Shown here piece after piece: positions 54,866-63,315 of a stretch of DNA of 64,000 nucleotides. The notes under the pieces were generated by a model that worked only from the letters and a program-made list of their open reading frames with translations, had not been told where the DNA came from and made no database searches. The first letter of the stretch is position 1. Each line of letters begins with the position of its first letter. The stretch is taken from NCBI RefSeq assembly GCF_025515275.1, contig NZ_JAOPFU010000007.1, positions 1 through 64,000 on the forward strand, read 5' to 3'. This stretch comes from Catenovulum sp. 2E275. Its GTDB lineage: Bacteria > Pseudomonadota > Gammaproteobacteria > Enterobacterales > Alteromonadaceae. The position numbers and the translations under genes are program-made.

Positions 54866-55735
54866 TTATTCAATATTCTGGATCTGCTCACGCATCTGTT
54901 CAATTAATACCTTAACTTCAACTGCTGCGTTGGTCACTGTGGTGTTAATTGATTTAGAGGCGAGTGTGTTGGCTTCGCGGTTAAATTCTTGCATCATAAA
55001 GTCTAGGCGGCGGCCGCATGCGCCACCTTTTTTAAGAATTTTTCCGCTAGTTTCTTTAATGTGTGAGTCTAAGCGATCAAGTTCTTCTGCAACGTCTATT
55101 CGTTGGGCAAGCATGATTAACTCTTGCTCTATGCGGGTTTCGTCTACTTGCTCTTTCAAGTCTGCAAGCTTGGTCTCAAGTCGTTCACGTTGCCATTTTA
55201 AAACTTCTGGCATTTCACCGCGAACAATTTCAACTTGCTCTGCAATGCCTGTTAGCCTTTGCTCAATTAAGGCTTTTAGGTTTGCACCTTCACTTGCTCT
55301 TGCAGCTAGAAAGTCCTGAATAGTTAAATCAAATTCAGCTAATAATTCGGCTTGTTGTGCATCAACATCTTGCTCTTCGGCTTGCATTACACCGGGCCAA
55401 CGCATAATGTCTACCGGGTTTATTTGTGAGTCCGGTAACTGTTGCTGGATTTGCTGTGCGTGTTTACATAGCTGCGCAACTAAGTTTTGATTAAGCGTTA
55501 AATTGCCTACGCTTTTATCTGTGTCGGTGATGCGCAAATTAATTTCTAATTTTCCGCGCTGCATTGCTTGGCGTACTTTTTCACGTAAAACAGCTTCAAG
55601 GCCACGAAACTGTTCAGGTAACCTGAAATAGGTTTCTAAATATCTTTGATTAACTGAACGAACTTCCCAAGTGAATGTGCCCCACTCAGATTTTTTTTCG
55701 CGACGCGCAAATGCCGTCATGCTGTGAATTGCCAT
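54866..55735 (-). CDS. yicC: YicC family endoribonuclease-like protein
   Basis: 289 residues. Start IHSMTAFARREKKSEWGTFT with WEVRSVNQRYLETYFRLPE is the YicC N-terminal signature, and the C-terminal DUF1732 part has DSHIKETSGKILKKGGACGR and RLDFMMQEFNREANTLASKS. YicC proteins are stress-linked nucleases in E. coli and relatives. Complete, 120 bases after the ubiB stop on the same strand. Confidence 0.92.
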   Translation of the reverse strand: MAIHSMTAFARREKKSEWGTFTWEVRSVNQRYLETYFRLPEQFRGLEAVLREKVRQAMQRGKLEINLRITDTDKSVGNLTLNQNLVAQLCKHAQQIQQQLPDSQINPVDIMRWPGVMQAEEQDVDAQQAELLAEFDLTIQDFLAARASEGANLKALIEQRLTGIAEQVEIVRGEMPEVLKWQRERLETKLADLKEQVDETRIEQELIMLAQRIDVAEELDRLDSHIKETSGKILKKGGACGRRLDFMMQEFNREANTLASKSINTTVTNAAVEVKVLIEQMREQIQNIE

Positions 55736-55888
55736 GATAATCTCTTAAATTGTTTAATGATTAATTTCGCGTTGCGGGGGTTGCCTCCGCAGCTTTTTTT
55801 AAATTTTGTCTTTTTTTCGTTCTAAAGAACAACCTACAATTTTTGTATTATTTTTAGCTCTAATTACAAAAAGTGATTGGTTTAAATT

Positions 55889-57517
55889 CTATTTACGTTT
55901 GGATAATGTCCAGCAAACCACAGCTACGGCTAATAATGCCAAACTCAAATGTAAGTTGTCTTTAAAACAATAAATCAGTACAGCCGATAATGCAGCTAAG
56001 TGCCCAATTTGTGGAAGCAATTTATTCTGCTGCTGTTTTTGTTGCTGTAATAAATTTAATAAAGCTTGCTGTTGATCTTGCTGCTGCCTTTGATGTTTTA
56101 AAGCATCGTAAATCAAATCCGGTAACTCAGGCAGTTTTTCGCCCCAAAAAGGCGCATTTTCTTTAACCGATCTAAATATTGCCGGTAACCCAACTTGCTG
56201 TTGAACCCAGTTTTCTAAGAAAGGTTTAGCGGTTTTCCATAAATCAAGCTGAGGATAAAGCTGGCGGCCAAGGCCTTCAATATAAAGTAGTGTTTTTTGC
56301 AACAAAACTAATTGCGGCTGCACTTCCATCTGGAAACGTCGCGCCGTATTAAATAGGTTTAATAACACATGGCCGAACGAGATTTCAGCAAGCGGTTTTT
56401 CAAAAATGGGTTCGCATACTGTGCGGATCGCAAACTCAAAATCTTCAACATTGGTATCTCTTGGTACCCAGCCTGAATCAACGTGTAGTTCAGCTACTTT
56501 GCGGTAATCACGATTAAAAAACGCAATAAAATTATCGGCTAAATAGCGTTTGTCGTTTTTATTTAAAGTGCCGACTATACCGCAGTCAATCCCGATATAC
56601 ATAGGGTTTTGGGGATTTTCACGCGATACAAATATATTACCCGGATGCATATCTGCATGGAAAAAACTATCACGAAATACCTGGGTAAAAAATATTTCAA
56701 CACCGCGTTCTGCCAATAACTTCATATTGGTATTTTGTGCTTCAAGCGCAGCGATATCGCCAACCGGAATCCCATAAATGCGTTCCATCACCATCACATT
56801 ATTACGGCATAAATCAGAATAAACCGCTGGCACATAAAGTGAATCAGAGTCGGCAAAGTTGCGTTTTAGCTGAATGGTGTTAGCCGCTTCGCGCATTAAA
56901 TCAAGCTCATCAAATAGCGTTTTTTGATATTCCCGAATCACTTCAACAGGGCGCAGGCGTTTTCCGTCTGGTAATAATTTAGCCAATAAACGCGCCATGG
57001 TTTTCATTAATTCAACATCGGCCCGCATGGTTTCGGCAATTTTGGGGCGAATGACTTTAATCACAATATCTTTGTGAGCAAAATTAATATCATCTTTTAA
57101 TTTTGCGGTATGCACCTGCGCAATTGAAGCAGAAGCCAGCGGCTCAACTTCAAAATGAGCTAAATATTGATCTAGTGATTCAACTTTCCAAGCTTTTTCA
57201 ATTAATTGCTTAGCTTGCTCGCCATCAAACGGGCTTACTTTATCTTGTAAAAATTTAAGCTCGTTAGCAATTTCTGGCGGTAATAAGTCGCGGCGGGTTG
57301 ATAACATTTGGCCAAATTTAATAAAAACCGGACCTAGTGATTGCAACGCTAAACGTAAACGTACTTCTACTGGCTCATTCGGGTAGCGGTTTCTTAACCA
57401 GAAAATACAGTTACGCGCTAATTTAAAATGCCATTTTTGAAAACGTTCAGGAATAAGTTCATCTAACCCGTAGGTTAATAAAGTTTTTAAGATGATATAA
57501 AAACGCCAGATACTCAC
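55889..57517 (-). CDS. ubiB: Ubiquinone biosynthesis protein UbiB
   Basis: 542 residues, ABC1/ADCK kinase-like protein needed for ubiquinone synthesis. Kinase-like motifs: [20 protein letters not shown] (KxGQ motif), [46 protein letters not shown], and [17 protein letters not shown]. Two C-terminal membrane helices ([20 protein letters not shown]). The start overlaps the ubiJ stop by 4 bases (ATGA). Third gene of the ubiE-ubiJ-ubiB operon. Confidence 0.96.
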   Translation of the reverse strand: MSIWRFYIILKTLLTYGLDELIPERFQKWHFKLARNCIFWLRNRYPNEPVEVRLRLALQSLGPVFIKFGQMLSTRRDLLPPEIANELKFLQDKVSPFDGEQAKQLIEKAWKVESLDQYLAHFEVEPLASASIAQVHTAKLKDDINFAHKDIVIKVIRPKIAETMRADVELMKTMARLLAKLLPDGKRLRPVEVIREYQKTLFDELDLMREAANTIQLKRNFADSDSLYVPAVYSDLCRNNVMVMERIYGIPVGDIAALEAQNTNMKLLAERGVEIFFTQVFRDSFFHADMHPGNIFVSRENPQNPMYIGIDCGIVGTLNKNDKRYLADNFIAFFNRDYRKVAELHVDSGWVPRDTNVEDFEFAIRTVCEPIFEKPLAEISFGHVLLNLFNTARRFQMEVQPQLVLLQKTLLYIEGLGRQLYPQLDLWKTAKPFLENWVQQQVGLPAIFRSVKENAPFWGEKLPELPDLIYDALKHQRQQQDQQQALLNLLQQQKQQQNKLLPQIGHLAALSAVLIYCFKDNLHLSLALLAVAVVCWTLSKRK

Positions 57518-58137
57518 GACTTTGCTTCTATCTTTTGAGTTAATTGTTGAATTTTAGCGCTGAGCCTATCCGCAGCCTGACGAGTTTGCTGCACCTGAGT
57601 AGCAAACTCTTCTAACTCAAGTGGATTTGGCGCTAAACGTTTTTCATCCCAAACAATATGCGAAAATATGCGTTTGGCATCTGCTGATTTTTGACTGGCA
57701 AGTTGCTTGGTTTGCTGCGCGATTTCACTCAAGTGATGCGCGGCAATATCACCAGTAAAGCTGGCTAAAATATCCTGCCAATAAATTAAGCTGCCTTTTA
57801 ACCAGTCTGAAAACTGCTGAGCTAAGCTCACGTCGCCATCAATATCAACTTCACCAGCTTTAATGAGCGCTGTAATTTGTTCCGGTTGTTGTAACTTTTG
57901 CAGCCCAGCTAAACTGGTTTTAATCGTACAGTCGGCGGAGCCTTCCAGCGGTGAATACACATTTAATAACCCTTGCTCATTTATTTGCATCACTAAAACA
58001 AGCGAAAGATCAGTTAGCTCTATTGCAAATATTTTTCCTGTCAGTTTTTTAGGGGCTGAGCTGTTGTGACCACTGGTTTTTAACCAATAGTTAATACTGT
58101 GTTCGATCAGTCCACTCACTAGGCTGGCTGTTGGCAT
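57514..58137 (-). CDS. ubiJ: Ubiquinone biosynthesis accessory factor UbiJ
   Basis: 207 residues. N-terminal SCP2-like lipid-binding domain (about 15-115: [40 protein letters not shown]), helical C-terminus ([20 protein letters not shown]) with a coiled coil. It helps hold ubiquinone intermediates in the soluble Ubi complex. It starts on the last base of the ubiE stop and overlaps ubiB by 4 bases. Confidence 0.88.
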   Translation of the reverse strand: MPTASLVSGLIEHSINYWLKTSGHNSSAPKKLTGKIFAIELTDLSLVLVMQINEQGLLNVYSPLEGSADCTIKTSLAGLQKLQQPEQITALIKAGEVDIDGDVSLAQQFSDWLKGSLIYWQDILASFTGDIAAHHLSEIAQQTKQLASQKSADAKRIFSHIVWDEKRLAPNPLELEEFATQVQQTRQAADRLSAKIQQLTQKIEAKS

Positions 58138-58892
58138 TAAAATTTGTATCCTTTGTGCAAAGCAACAATGCCGCCAGTCAGGTTTTGATAAGTCACTTCT
58201 TCAAACTCTGCATTTTCCATCATGCTTTTTAAAGTTTCTTGATCTGGATGCATACGAATAGATTCAGCTAAATACTGGTAACTGTCGGCATCATTAGTCA
58301 CTAGCTTGCCCATAGTTGGCAGCAAGTTAAATGAATACCAGTCATAAATTTTAGATAAGCCTTCAGTGGTCGGTTTTGAAAACTCGAGCACCAATAAACG
58401 CCCGCCCGGTTTAAGTACACGATAAATTGAAGCAAGCGCTTTATCTTTGTCGGTGACGTTTCTAAGCCCAAAAGCAATCGTGACGATATCAAAACTATTA
58501 TCTGCAAAAGGCAGTTCTTCTGCATTGGCTAATACATATTCAACATTGCCAACGATTCCCAAGTCACGTAGTTTATCTCGCCCAACTCTTAACATTGACT
58601 CGTTAATATCGGCTAAAACAACCTGCCCGTTTTCACCAACAATACGTGAAAATTTAGCGGTTAAGTCACCCGTTCCACCTGCTAAATCTAATACTTTATT
58701 GCCAGGGCGCGCACCTGCACAAGCAATGGTATGACGCTTCCAAATACGGTGAATGCCCATCGACATTAAATCATTCATAATGTCGTATTTGGCTGCTACG
58801 GAATGAAAAACTTCAGCGACCTTACCTACTTTTTCTTCTTTATTGACGGTTTGATAACCAAAATGGGTTGTATTTTCTGAATTGTCCGACAT
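58137..58892 (-). CDS. ubiE: Ubiquinone/menaquinone C-methyltransferase UbiE
   Basis: 251 residues from ATG at 58892, the start that aligns with other UbiE proteins ([20 protein letters not shown]); the frame to 58913 needs a TTG. SAM-binding motif [19 protein letters not shown], then [20 protein letters not shown] and [20 protein letters not shown]. Methylates demethylmenaquinol and the ubiquinone precursor. Leads the ubiE-ubiJ-ubiB operon. Confidence 0.96.
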   Translation of the reverse strand: MSDNSENTTHFGYQTVNKEEKVGKVAEVFHSVAAKYDIMNDLMSMGIHRIWKRHTIACAGARPGNKVLDLAGGTGDLTAKFSRIVGENGQVVLADINESMLRVGRDKLRDLGIVGNVEYVLANAEELPFADNSFDIVTIAFGLRNVTDKDKALASIYRVLKPGGRLLVLEFSKPTTEGLSKIYDWYSFNLLPTMGKLVTNDADSYQYLAESIRMHPDQETLKSMMENAEFEEVTYQNLTGGIVALHKGYKF

Positions 58893-59083
58893 ATCAGTAC
58901 GCTCTGTTTGCAAATTAGGCTTAGTGTAACTGATTTAGCAGGCATTTTTGAATCTAGTTTTTGGTGATTGATCAAATAAACAAAATTTTCTGCTATTTGG
59001 CTGAAATTGTTGTCAATTGTAACCTGCTATAGAGCTTAAATTTAAGCTGAATTAAAGTACCCCAAAATCATAAGGGGTATCCA

Positions 59084-59878
59084 TTGAAAAATTTAAATTT
59101 TAAAGCGGCATTAGCTGGCTTAGCACTTTCTTTATCTGTTATGCCTGCGGCTCAGGCAACCATTGTTTTAATTAAAACCAGTCAGGGCGATTTTGAAGTT
59201 AACCTATACGATAAAACCACACCAGAAACCGTCGCAAACTTTTTAAGTTATGTGGAGTCTGGTGAGTTTGAAACCAATATTATTCACCGCTCAGTAAGTG
59301 GGTTTATTATTCAGTCTGGCGGATACAAAATTCGGGAAGTTGAAGTAACGGAAGACGGCGAAACAACCACCGAATTACAAATAAAATCAGTTGAAACCAA
59401 TGCACCAGTTATTAATGAACCCGTTTATTCTAATGTCCGCGGTACAATTGCAATGGCAAAATTAGGCGGTGACGAAAACAGCGCAACCAGTGGTTGGTTT
59501 ATTAACCTTGCAGATAATTCATCTAATTTAGATAACCAAAATGGTGGATTTACTGTATTTGGAGAAGTCACAGGCTATGGCATGGAAACCGTAGATAGCA
59601 TTGCTGATTTACCTATTTATAATTTAGGGTCACCATTTTCAGCAGCTCCACTGCAAGATTATACCGAGACAGATGCTGAAAACGAAGTATCAGTTACACT
59701 CGATAATTTTGTAAAAGTAGAAAGCATTACCGTAACCGATGTTAATGAAGACACAGCGGCAGATTTAAATCCACCACTTAGCACTTACGAGCCAAGTGAA
59801 TCTTCTGGCGGTAGTTTCGGCTTTGGCTTGTTAGCAGTTTTATTAAGCTTATTTGGCCTGCGTAAGTTAAAGCGCTAA
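59084..59878 (+). CDS. Secreted cyclophilin-type peptidyl-prolyl isomerase with GlyGly-CTERM tail
   Basis: 264 residues, TTG start at 59084. Signal peptide ending PAAQATIVL (about residue 26). Cyclophilin domain about 27-205 (TSQGDFEVNLYDKTTPETVA; IHRSVSGFIIQSGGYK; MAKLGGDENSATSGWFINLA). The C-terminal 25 residues (SSGGSFGFGLLAVLLSLFGL, then RKLKR) form a GlyGly-CTERM signal: Gly-rich stretch, membrane helix and basic end. In Vibrio and Shewanella such tails are cut by rhombosortase and linked to type II secretion. A long acidic linker (about 205-238) separates the domain from the tail. Confidence 0.9.
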   Translation: MKNLNFKAALAGLALSLSVMPAAQATIVLIKTSQGDFEVNLYDKTTPETVANFLSYVESGEFETNIIHRSVSGFIIQSGGYKIREVEVTEDGETTTELQIKSVETNAPVINEPVYSNVRGTIAMAKLGGDENSATSGWFINLADNSSNLDNQNGGFTVFGEVTGYGMETVDSIADLPIYNLGSPFSAAPLQDYTETDAENEVSVTLDNFVKVESITVTDVNEDTAADLNPPLSTYEPSESSGGSFGFGLLAVLLSLFGLRKLKR

Positions 59879-59905
59879 AGCACATAAAAAAACAAATCAA
59901 ATTTT

Positions 59906-59975
59906 AATTCCCGTAAATTGTGCCGATTTGATATGATTCGGCACAATTATATAAACCTATTCTTGCACGGGAATT
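59906..59975 (+). promoter_or_regulatory. Nested hairpin leader overlapping the ribosome-binding site of the FKBP gene
   Basis: Outer arms AATTCCCGT (59906-59914) and ACGGGAATT (59967-59975) pair fully, inner arms AATTGTGCCGA (59916-59926) and TCGGCACAATT (59938-59948) pair fully. The outer 3' arm contains the Shine-Dalgarno-like GGGAA of the gene at 59980, so folding would hide the ribosome-binding site. The inner hairpin alone could serve as a weak terminator for the cyclophilin gene. Confidence 0.55.
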
Positions 59976-59979
59976 ATTC

Positions 59980-60468
59980 ATGCAAATCACTAAAGATTCA
60001 GTTGTTCAATTTAACTATACAATTTCAGACGAACAAGGCCAGCAATTAGAAAGCAATCAGGGCGAAACGCCTATTGCTTATTTACACGGCCACAACAATA
60101 TGATGCCGGGTGTTGAAAAAGCATTAGAAGGCAAACAAGCCGGTGATTCATTCAGTGTCACTCTACCACCAGAAGAAACTTACGGCCTACGTAACGAAAG
60201 TGAAGAAGCGATTCAGCGTATTCCAGCTAAACATTTACAAGGGGCAAAAGTATGGAAACCGGGTATGGTTGCGATTGTAAATACCGAACGCGGCCAACGT
60301 CAGGTTACTGTAATTAAAAGTGGAAAATTCATGGTAACGGTAGATACCAATCCACCACTTGCAGGTAAAACTTTAACTTTTGAGCTAACAGTACAAGATG
60401 TGCGTCAGGCAACGGCTGATGAAATTTCACATGGCCATGCTCATGGTGTTGGTGGTCATCATCACTAA
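59980..60468 (+). CDS. FKBP-type peptidyl-prolyl isomerase of the SlyD/FkpB type
   Basis: 162 residues. VQFNYTISDEQGQQLESNQG, the FKBP fold, with IAYLHGHNNMMPGVEKALEG and FSVTLPPEETYGLRNESEEA (the IF-domain insert). The tail HGHAHGVGGHHH is metal-binding, as in SlyD, though much shorter than the E. coli tail. Cytoplasmic chaperone and probably nickel or zinc binding. Leader hairpin may control its translation. Confidence 0.88.
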   Translation: MQITKDSVVQFNYTISDEQGQQLESNQGETPIAYLHGHNNMMPGVEKALEGKQAGDSFSVTLPPEETYGLRNESEEAIQRIPAKHLQGAKVWKPGMVAIVNTERGQRQVTVIKSGKFMVTVDTNPPLAGKTLTFELTVQDVRQATADEISHGHAHGVGGHHH

Positions 60469-60559
60469 AAAGTAGTTAATAAAAAACTATCAGCCTGACT
60501 TTACCTCCATATATTACAAGCAGGCTGGACTTATTTGAACAACGCGTTAAACCATAAAT

Positions 60560-61066
60560 ATGCAGCTACAAAAAATAGATAAAATCACTTATCGAAGTCA
60601 TTTAAACCGAGTCATTATTGCCTGTATAGCCAGTTTAACTATTGGTAGTTTAGGCATTGCGCAAGGGCTAATTGCGCTATTTCCAGATCCATCCGGCAGC
60701 CATTTTCACTGGAATTTAACTGGTGTAATTATTAGCTGTATTGTCATTGCCATTGTATTAAACAAAACTAAACATCACCCTTATATGCGCGAGGTGTATT
60801 ATGTTTGGCAGCTCAAACATTCATTAAATTTAATCACCCGAAAATTAAAAAAAGTGCGTCAGGCTGCTGATGATAACAATATAAATGCAATGCAAATCCT
60901 GCACTATTATTATCAAGGGTGTCGCCAGTTGTGGCAGTTAGACGACAATACCATCACCATTGATGAACTCACCATCTGGCAAGCCAAGTTAGATACCAAA
61001 GCCAATGAGCTAAGCCTTGAACTAAACAAAACCGAATTTTCGGCTGATGATCTACATAACTTCTAA
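60560..61066 (+). CDS. DUF3087 membrane protein
   Basis: 168 residues. Two membrane helices (VIIACIASLTIGSLGIAQGL about 18-37, LTGVIISCIVIAIVLNK about 52-68), then a cytoplasmic helical domain (HPYMREVYYVWQLKHSLNLI; AMQILHYYYQGCRQLWQLDD; IWQAKLDTKANELSLELNKT). Matches the DUF3087 family of gammaproteobacteria. Function unknown. Confidence 0.82.
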   Translation: MQLQKIDKITYRSHLNRVIIACIASLTIGSLGIAQGLIALFPDPSGSHFHWNLTGVIISCIVIAIVLNKTKHHPYMREVYYVWQLKHSLNLITRKLKKVRQAADDNNINAMQILHYYYQGCRQLWQLDDNTITIDELTIWQAKLDTKANELSLELNKTEFSADDLHNF

Positions 61067-61091
61067 ATTGAAAATTATTTAATCACTTTGC

Positions 61092-61122
61092 TTGACCTGT
61101 GAGTAACACCCAGCTTTATACT
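61092..61122 (+). promoter_or_regulatory. MerR-type promoter with 19-base spacer
   Basis: TTGACC (61092-61097) and TATACT (61117-61122) separated by 19 bases instead of 17, the overlong spacing that MerR-family activators correct by bending DNA. A short dyad GTG-AGTAA-CAC lies inside the spacer. It drives the MerR gene and the permease that overlaps it. Confidence 0.65.
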
Positions 61123-61151
61123 GTCATTATGTTGAACAATTGGAGACACTA

Positions 61152-61571
61152 ATGACAGTTGCTGAGTTAGCCAAAAAATTCAAAGTTAACCCGGATACTA
61201 TCCGTCACTATGTTAAATTTGGTTTGTTAAGCCCTGAGCGCGATCCAAATAATGGCTACAAGGTGTTTAATAACCAGCATGAACAGCGCCTAAAATTTAT
61301 CTTGCGAGCTAAATCATTAGGTTTCTCTCTTGCCGACATTAAGCTGATTATTGAGCAGTCAATACACGGCCAATCGCCCTGCCCTCAAGTTCGTGAAATT
61401 ATGGCAAAACGCTTAGTTGAAACTGAACAACAAATTGCTCAAATGCAGGCGACTTATCAGCAAATGAAAACTGCCATGCAAAGCTGGCAGGCACAACCTA
61501 ATTGTAATCCGACAGGTGATCACATTTGTCATCTAATTGAAAACTTTGCAGGAGATTTTACCCATGAGTAG
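61152..61571 (+). CDS. MerR-family transcriptional regulator
   Basis: 139 residues from the ATG at 61152, behind GGAG (61142-61145); a TTG at 61140 would add four residues. Winged-helix DNA-binding part MTVAELAKKFKVNPDTIRHY and VKFGLLSPERDPNNGYKVFN, a coiled-coil dimerisation helix (RLVETEQQIAQMQATYQQMK) and a C-terminal metal-sensing-like loop with Cys residues (GQSPCPQVREIM; NCNPTGDHICHLIEN). The three cysteines suggest a metal or metalloid sensor like ZntR or CueR, but the metal is not decided. Overlaps the permease start by 8 bases, so they are one unit. Confidence 0.88.
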   Translation: MTVAELAKKFKVNPDTIRHYVKFGLLSPERDPNNGYKVFNNQHEQRLKFILRAKSLGFSLADIKLIIEQSIHGQSPCPQVREIMAKRLVETEQQIAQMQATYQQMKTAMQSWQAQPNCNPTGDHICHLIENFAGDFTHE

Positions 61572-62730
61572 TTGCTGCGATCCAACCCCAAAAAAAGAAA
61601 AAACCAGCACAAGCTGCTGTGCAAGTGAACCCAAACCAACCACTAGCAGTTGTTGTGCACCAAAACCAACCGATCATCAACATCAGGATGCTTGCTGTCC
61701 ACCAGAAAAAAAAGGCTCTATCGACTGGATGATGTACAGCTCAATTGCCTTTGTTAGTATCACCTATGCGTTATATTTAATTAATAACCAAGTGACTGAA
61801 CTTAACTTGCCAAACTGGTTAAATACGATGGCCGATACCTCGTTTGAGATGTTTAATGCCATGTGGTGGGGGTTATTATTAGGTATTGTCTTGGTTGGCT
61901 GGTTAAACCGAATACCGCGCGAAGTGATCATTTCAGTATTAGGTAAAGGCCATACTAAACAAGGTATTGTTAGAGCTACTCTTGCTGGTGTGATGCTGGA
62001 TTTATGTAATCACGGCATCCTAATGGTTGCGATGAAATTATACGAGCGCGGAGCCAGTTTAGGTCAGGTCATGGCATTTTTAATCGCTAGCCCTTGGAAC
62101 TCATTTACCTTAACTTTAATTTTAATCGGTTTAGTCGGCTTAAAATTAACTTTGTCATTTATTGTATTTTCAATGGTGATAGCTTGGGTGAGCGGTATTA
62201 TTTTTGACAAGCTAGAAATGAAAGGCATTGTGCCGACTAATCCAAATAAAACCGATTTACCGGACGATTACCATTTAAAAAGTGATGTAAAGCGTTTATT
62301 TAAGGAAGCAGACCATTCAGCTAAAGCCTACATCACTATGCTTAAAGATGGTTTAGTGGGCAGCAAAATGGTTATGCGCTGGATATTTTTTGGCGTGGTA
62401 TTAGTTGCATTTTTACGAGCTTTTGTGCCAATGGATATTTTTGAAACTTGGTTTGGTGCAACTTCTGTCGGTTTATTATTAACCTTATTAGCCGCTACCA
62501 TTATTGAAGTATGCTCAGAGGGTTCAACTCCAATTGCGGCCGATTTAGTCACCAGAGCAAATGCACCGGGCAATGCATTTACCTTTTTAATGGCTGGGGC
62601 ATCAACTGACTATACAGAAATTATGGCGATAAAAGACACAATGAAAAGCTGGAAAATAGCGTTATTTTTACCACTTGTTACTGTGCCTCAAATTTTATTT
62701 ATTGGCTGGCTATTAAATAATTTCGCTTAA
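61564..62730 (+). CDS. ArsP/YraQ-type permease with cysteine-pair N-terminal tail
   Basis: 388 residues from ATG at 61564, inside the end of the MerR gene. The first 50 residues carry four Cys-Cys pairs (SSCCDP, SCCASE, SCCAPK, ACCPPE) and a histidine cluster (DHQHQ), a likely metal-binding tail. The rest is a permease of the PF03773 group with about eight helices in two halves (LNRIPREVIISVLGKGHTKQ, MLDLCNHGILMVAMKLYERG, ATIIEVCSEGSTPIAADLVT). ArsP proteins export organoarsenicals; other members are linked to different metals. The MerR regulator and Cys tail favour a soft metal or metalloid. Confidence 0.85.
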   Translation: MSSCCDPTPKKEKTSTSCCASEPKPTTSSCCAPKPTDHQHQDACCPPEKKGSIDWMMYSSIAFVSITYALYLINNQVTELNLPNWLNTMADTSFEMFNAMWWGLLLGIVLVGWLNRIPREVIISVLGKGHTKQGIVRATLAGVMLDLCNHGILMVAMKLYERGASLGQVMAFLIASPWNSFTLTLILIGLVGLKLTLSFIVFSMVIAWVSGIIFDKLEMKGIVPTNPNKTDLPDDYHLKSDVKRLFKEADHSAKAYITMLKDGLVGSKMVMRWIFFGVVLVAFLRAFVPMDIFETWFGATSVGLLLTLLAATIIEVCSEGSTPIAADLVTRANAPGNAFTFLMAGASTDYTEIMAIKDTMKSWKIALFLPLVTVPQILFIGWLLNNFA

Positions 62731-62767
62731 AATTTTTAATGCGTTTATCTTAGCTATAACCAATACT

Positions 62768-62800
62768 AAAAAGGCGATTTATAAATCGCCTTTTATTTTT
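62768..62800. terminator. Terminator between permease and yciH
   Basis: AAAAGGCGATTT-AT-AAATCGCCTTTT followed by ATTTTT, perfect inverted repeat between two convergent genes. Works in both directions. Confidence 0.88.
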
Positions 62801-62849
62801 ATGCCAAGCCAAGTTGCACATTAGTTCAATAAATAATTAAATGGGTCTA

Positions 62850-63164
62850 TTAGCCACCTGCTAATTTAACTTTATAACCCTGCTTTTCAAGTTCAGCTTT
62901 AATCACGTCACGTTTATCGCCTTGAATTTCGATAATCCCGTCTTTCACTGAACCACCCGTTCCGCATTTCTTTTTTAATACCTGAGCAAGTTTTTTAAGC
63001 TCATCACCAACTAATGGTAAACCGGCAACTGTAATCACCCCTTTACCTTTTCGTCCTGCGGTTTCACGACGGATCCGAACAAAGCCATCACTAAAAGTTT
63101 GTGCTTCTTCCTGCTCTTTTTCCGGTTTAATCCGACCGCCATCTGTACTGTAAACTAATGACAT
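62850..63164 (-). CDS. yciH: SUI1/eIF1-type translation factor YciH
   Basis: 104 residues. SUI1 fold: KGKGVITVAGLPLVGDELKK, LAQVLKKKCGTGGSVKDGII and IQGDKRDVIKAELEKQGYKV are clear. Basic, soluble. In E. coli YciH affects initiation fidelity. Starts ATG at 63164. Confidence 0.93.
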   Translation of the reverse strand: MSLVYSTDGGRIKPEKEQEEAQTFSDGFVRIRRETAGRKGKGVITVAGLPLVGDELKKLAQVLKKKCGTGGSVKDGIIEIQGDKRDVIKAELEKQGYKVKLAGG

Positions 63165-63315
63165 AATTACCTCGTATAACCAATTTTTTTTGCTAAGTAA
63201 AATCGTGGTTTAAAATCCCAACTATAGCCGTTGCGCTAATATCTTTAACGGCATAAATGTCGAGCTAAAATTTGTTTTATCAAATGAGTTAAAAAGGAAT
63301 CAACCAGAGGTTAGG
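63165..63315. other. Region between mtnK and yciH
   Basis: 151 bases between two minus-strand genes. No hairpin or promoter can be called securely. Confidence 0.4.
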
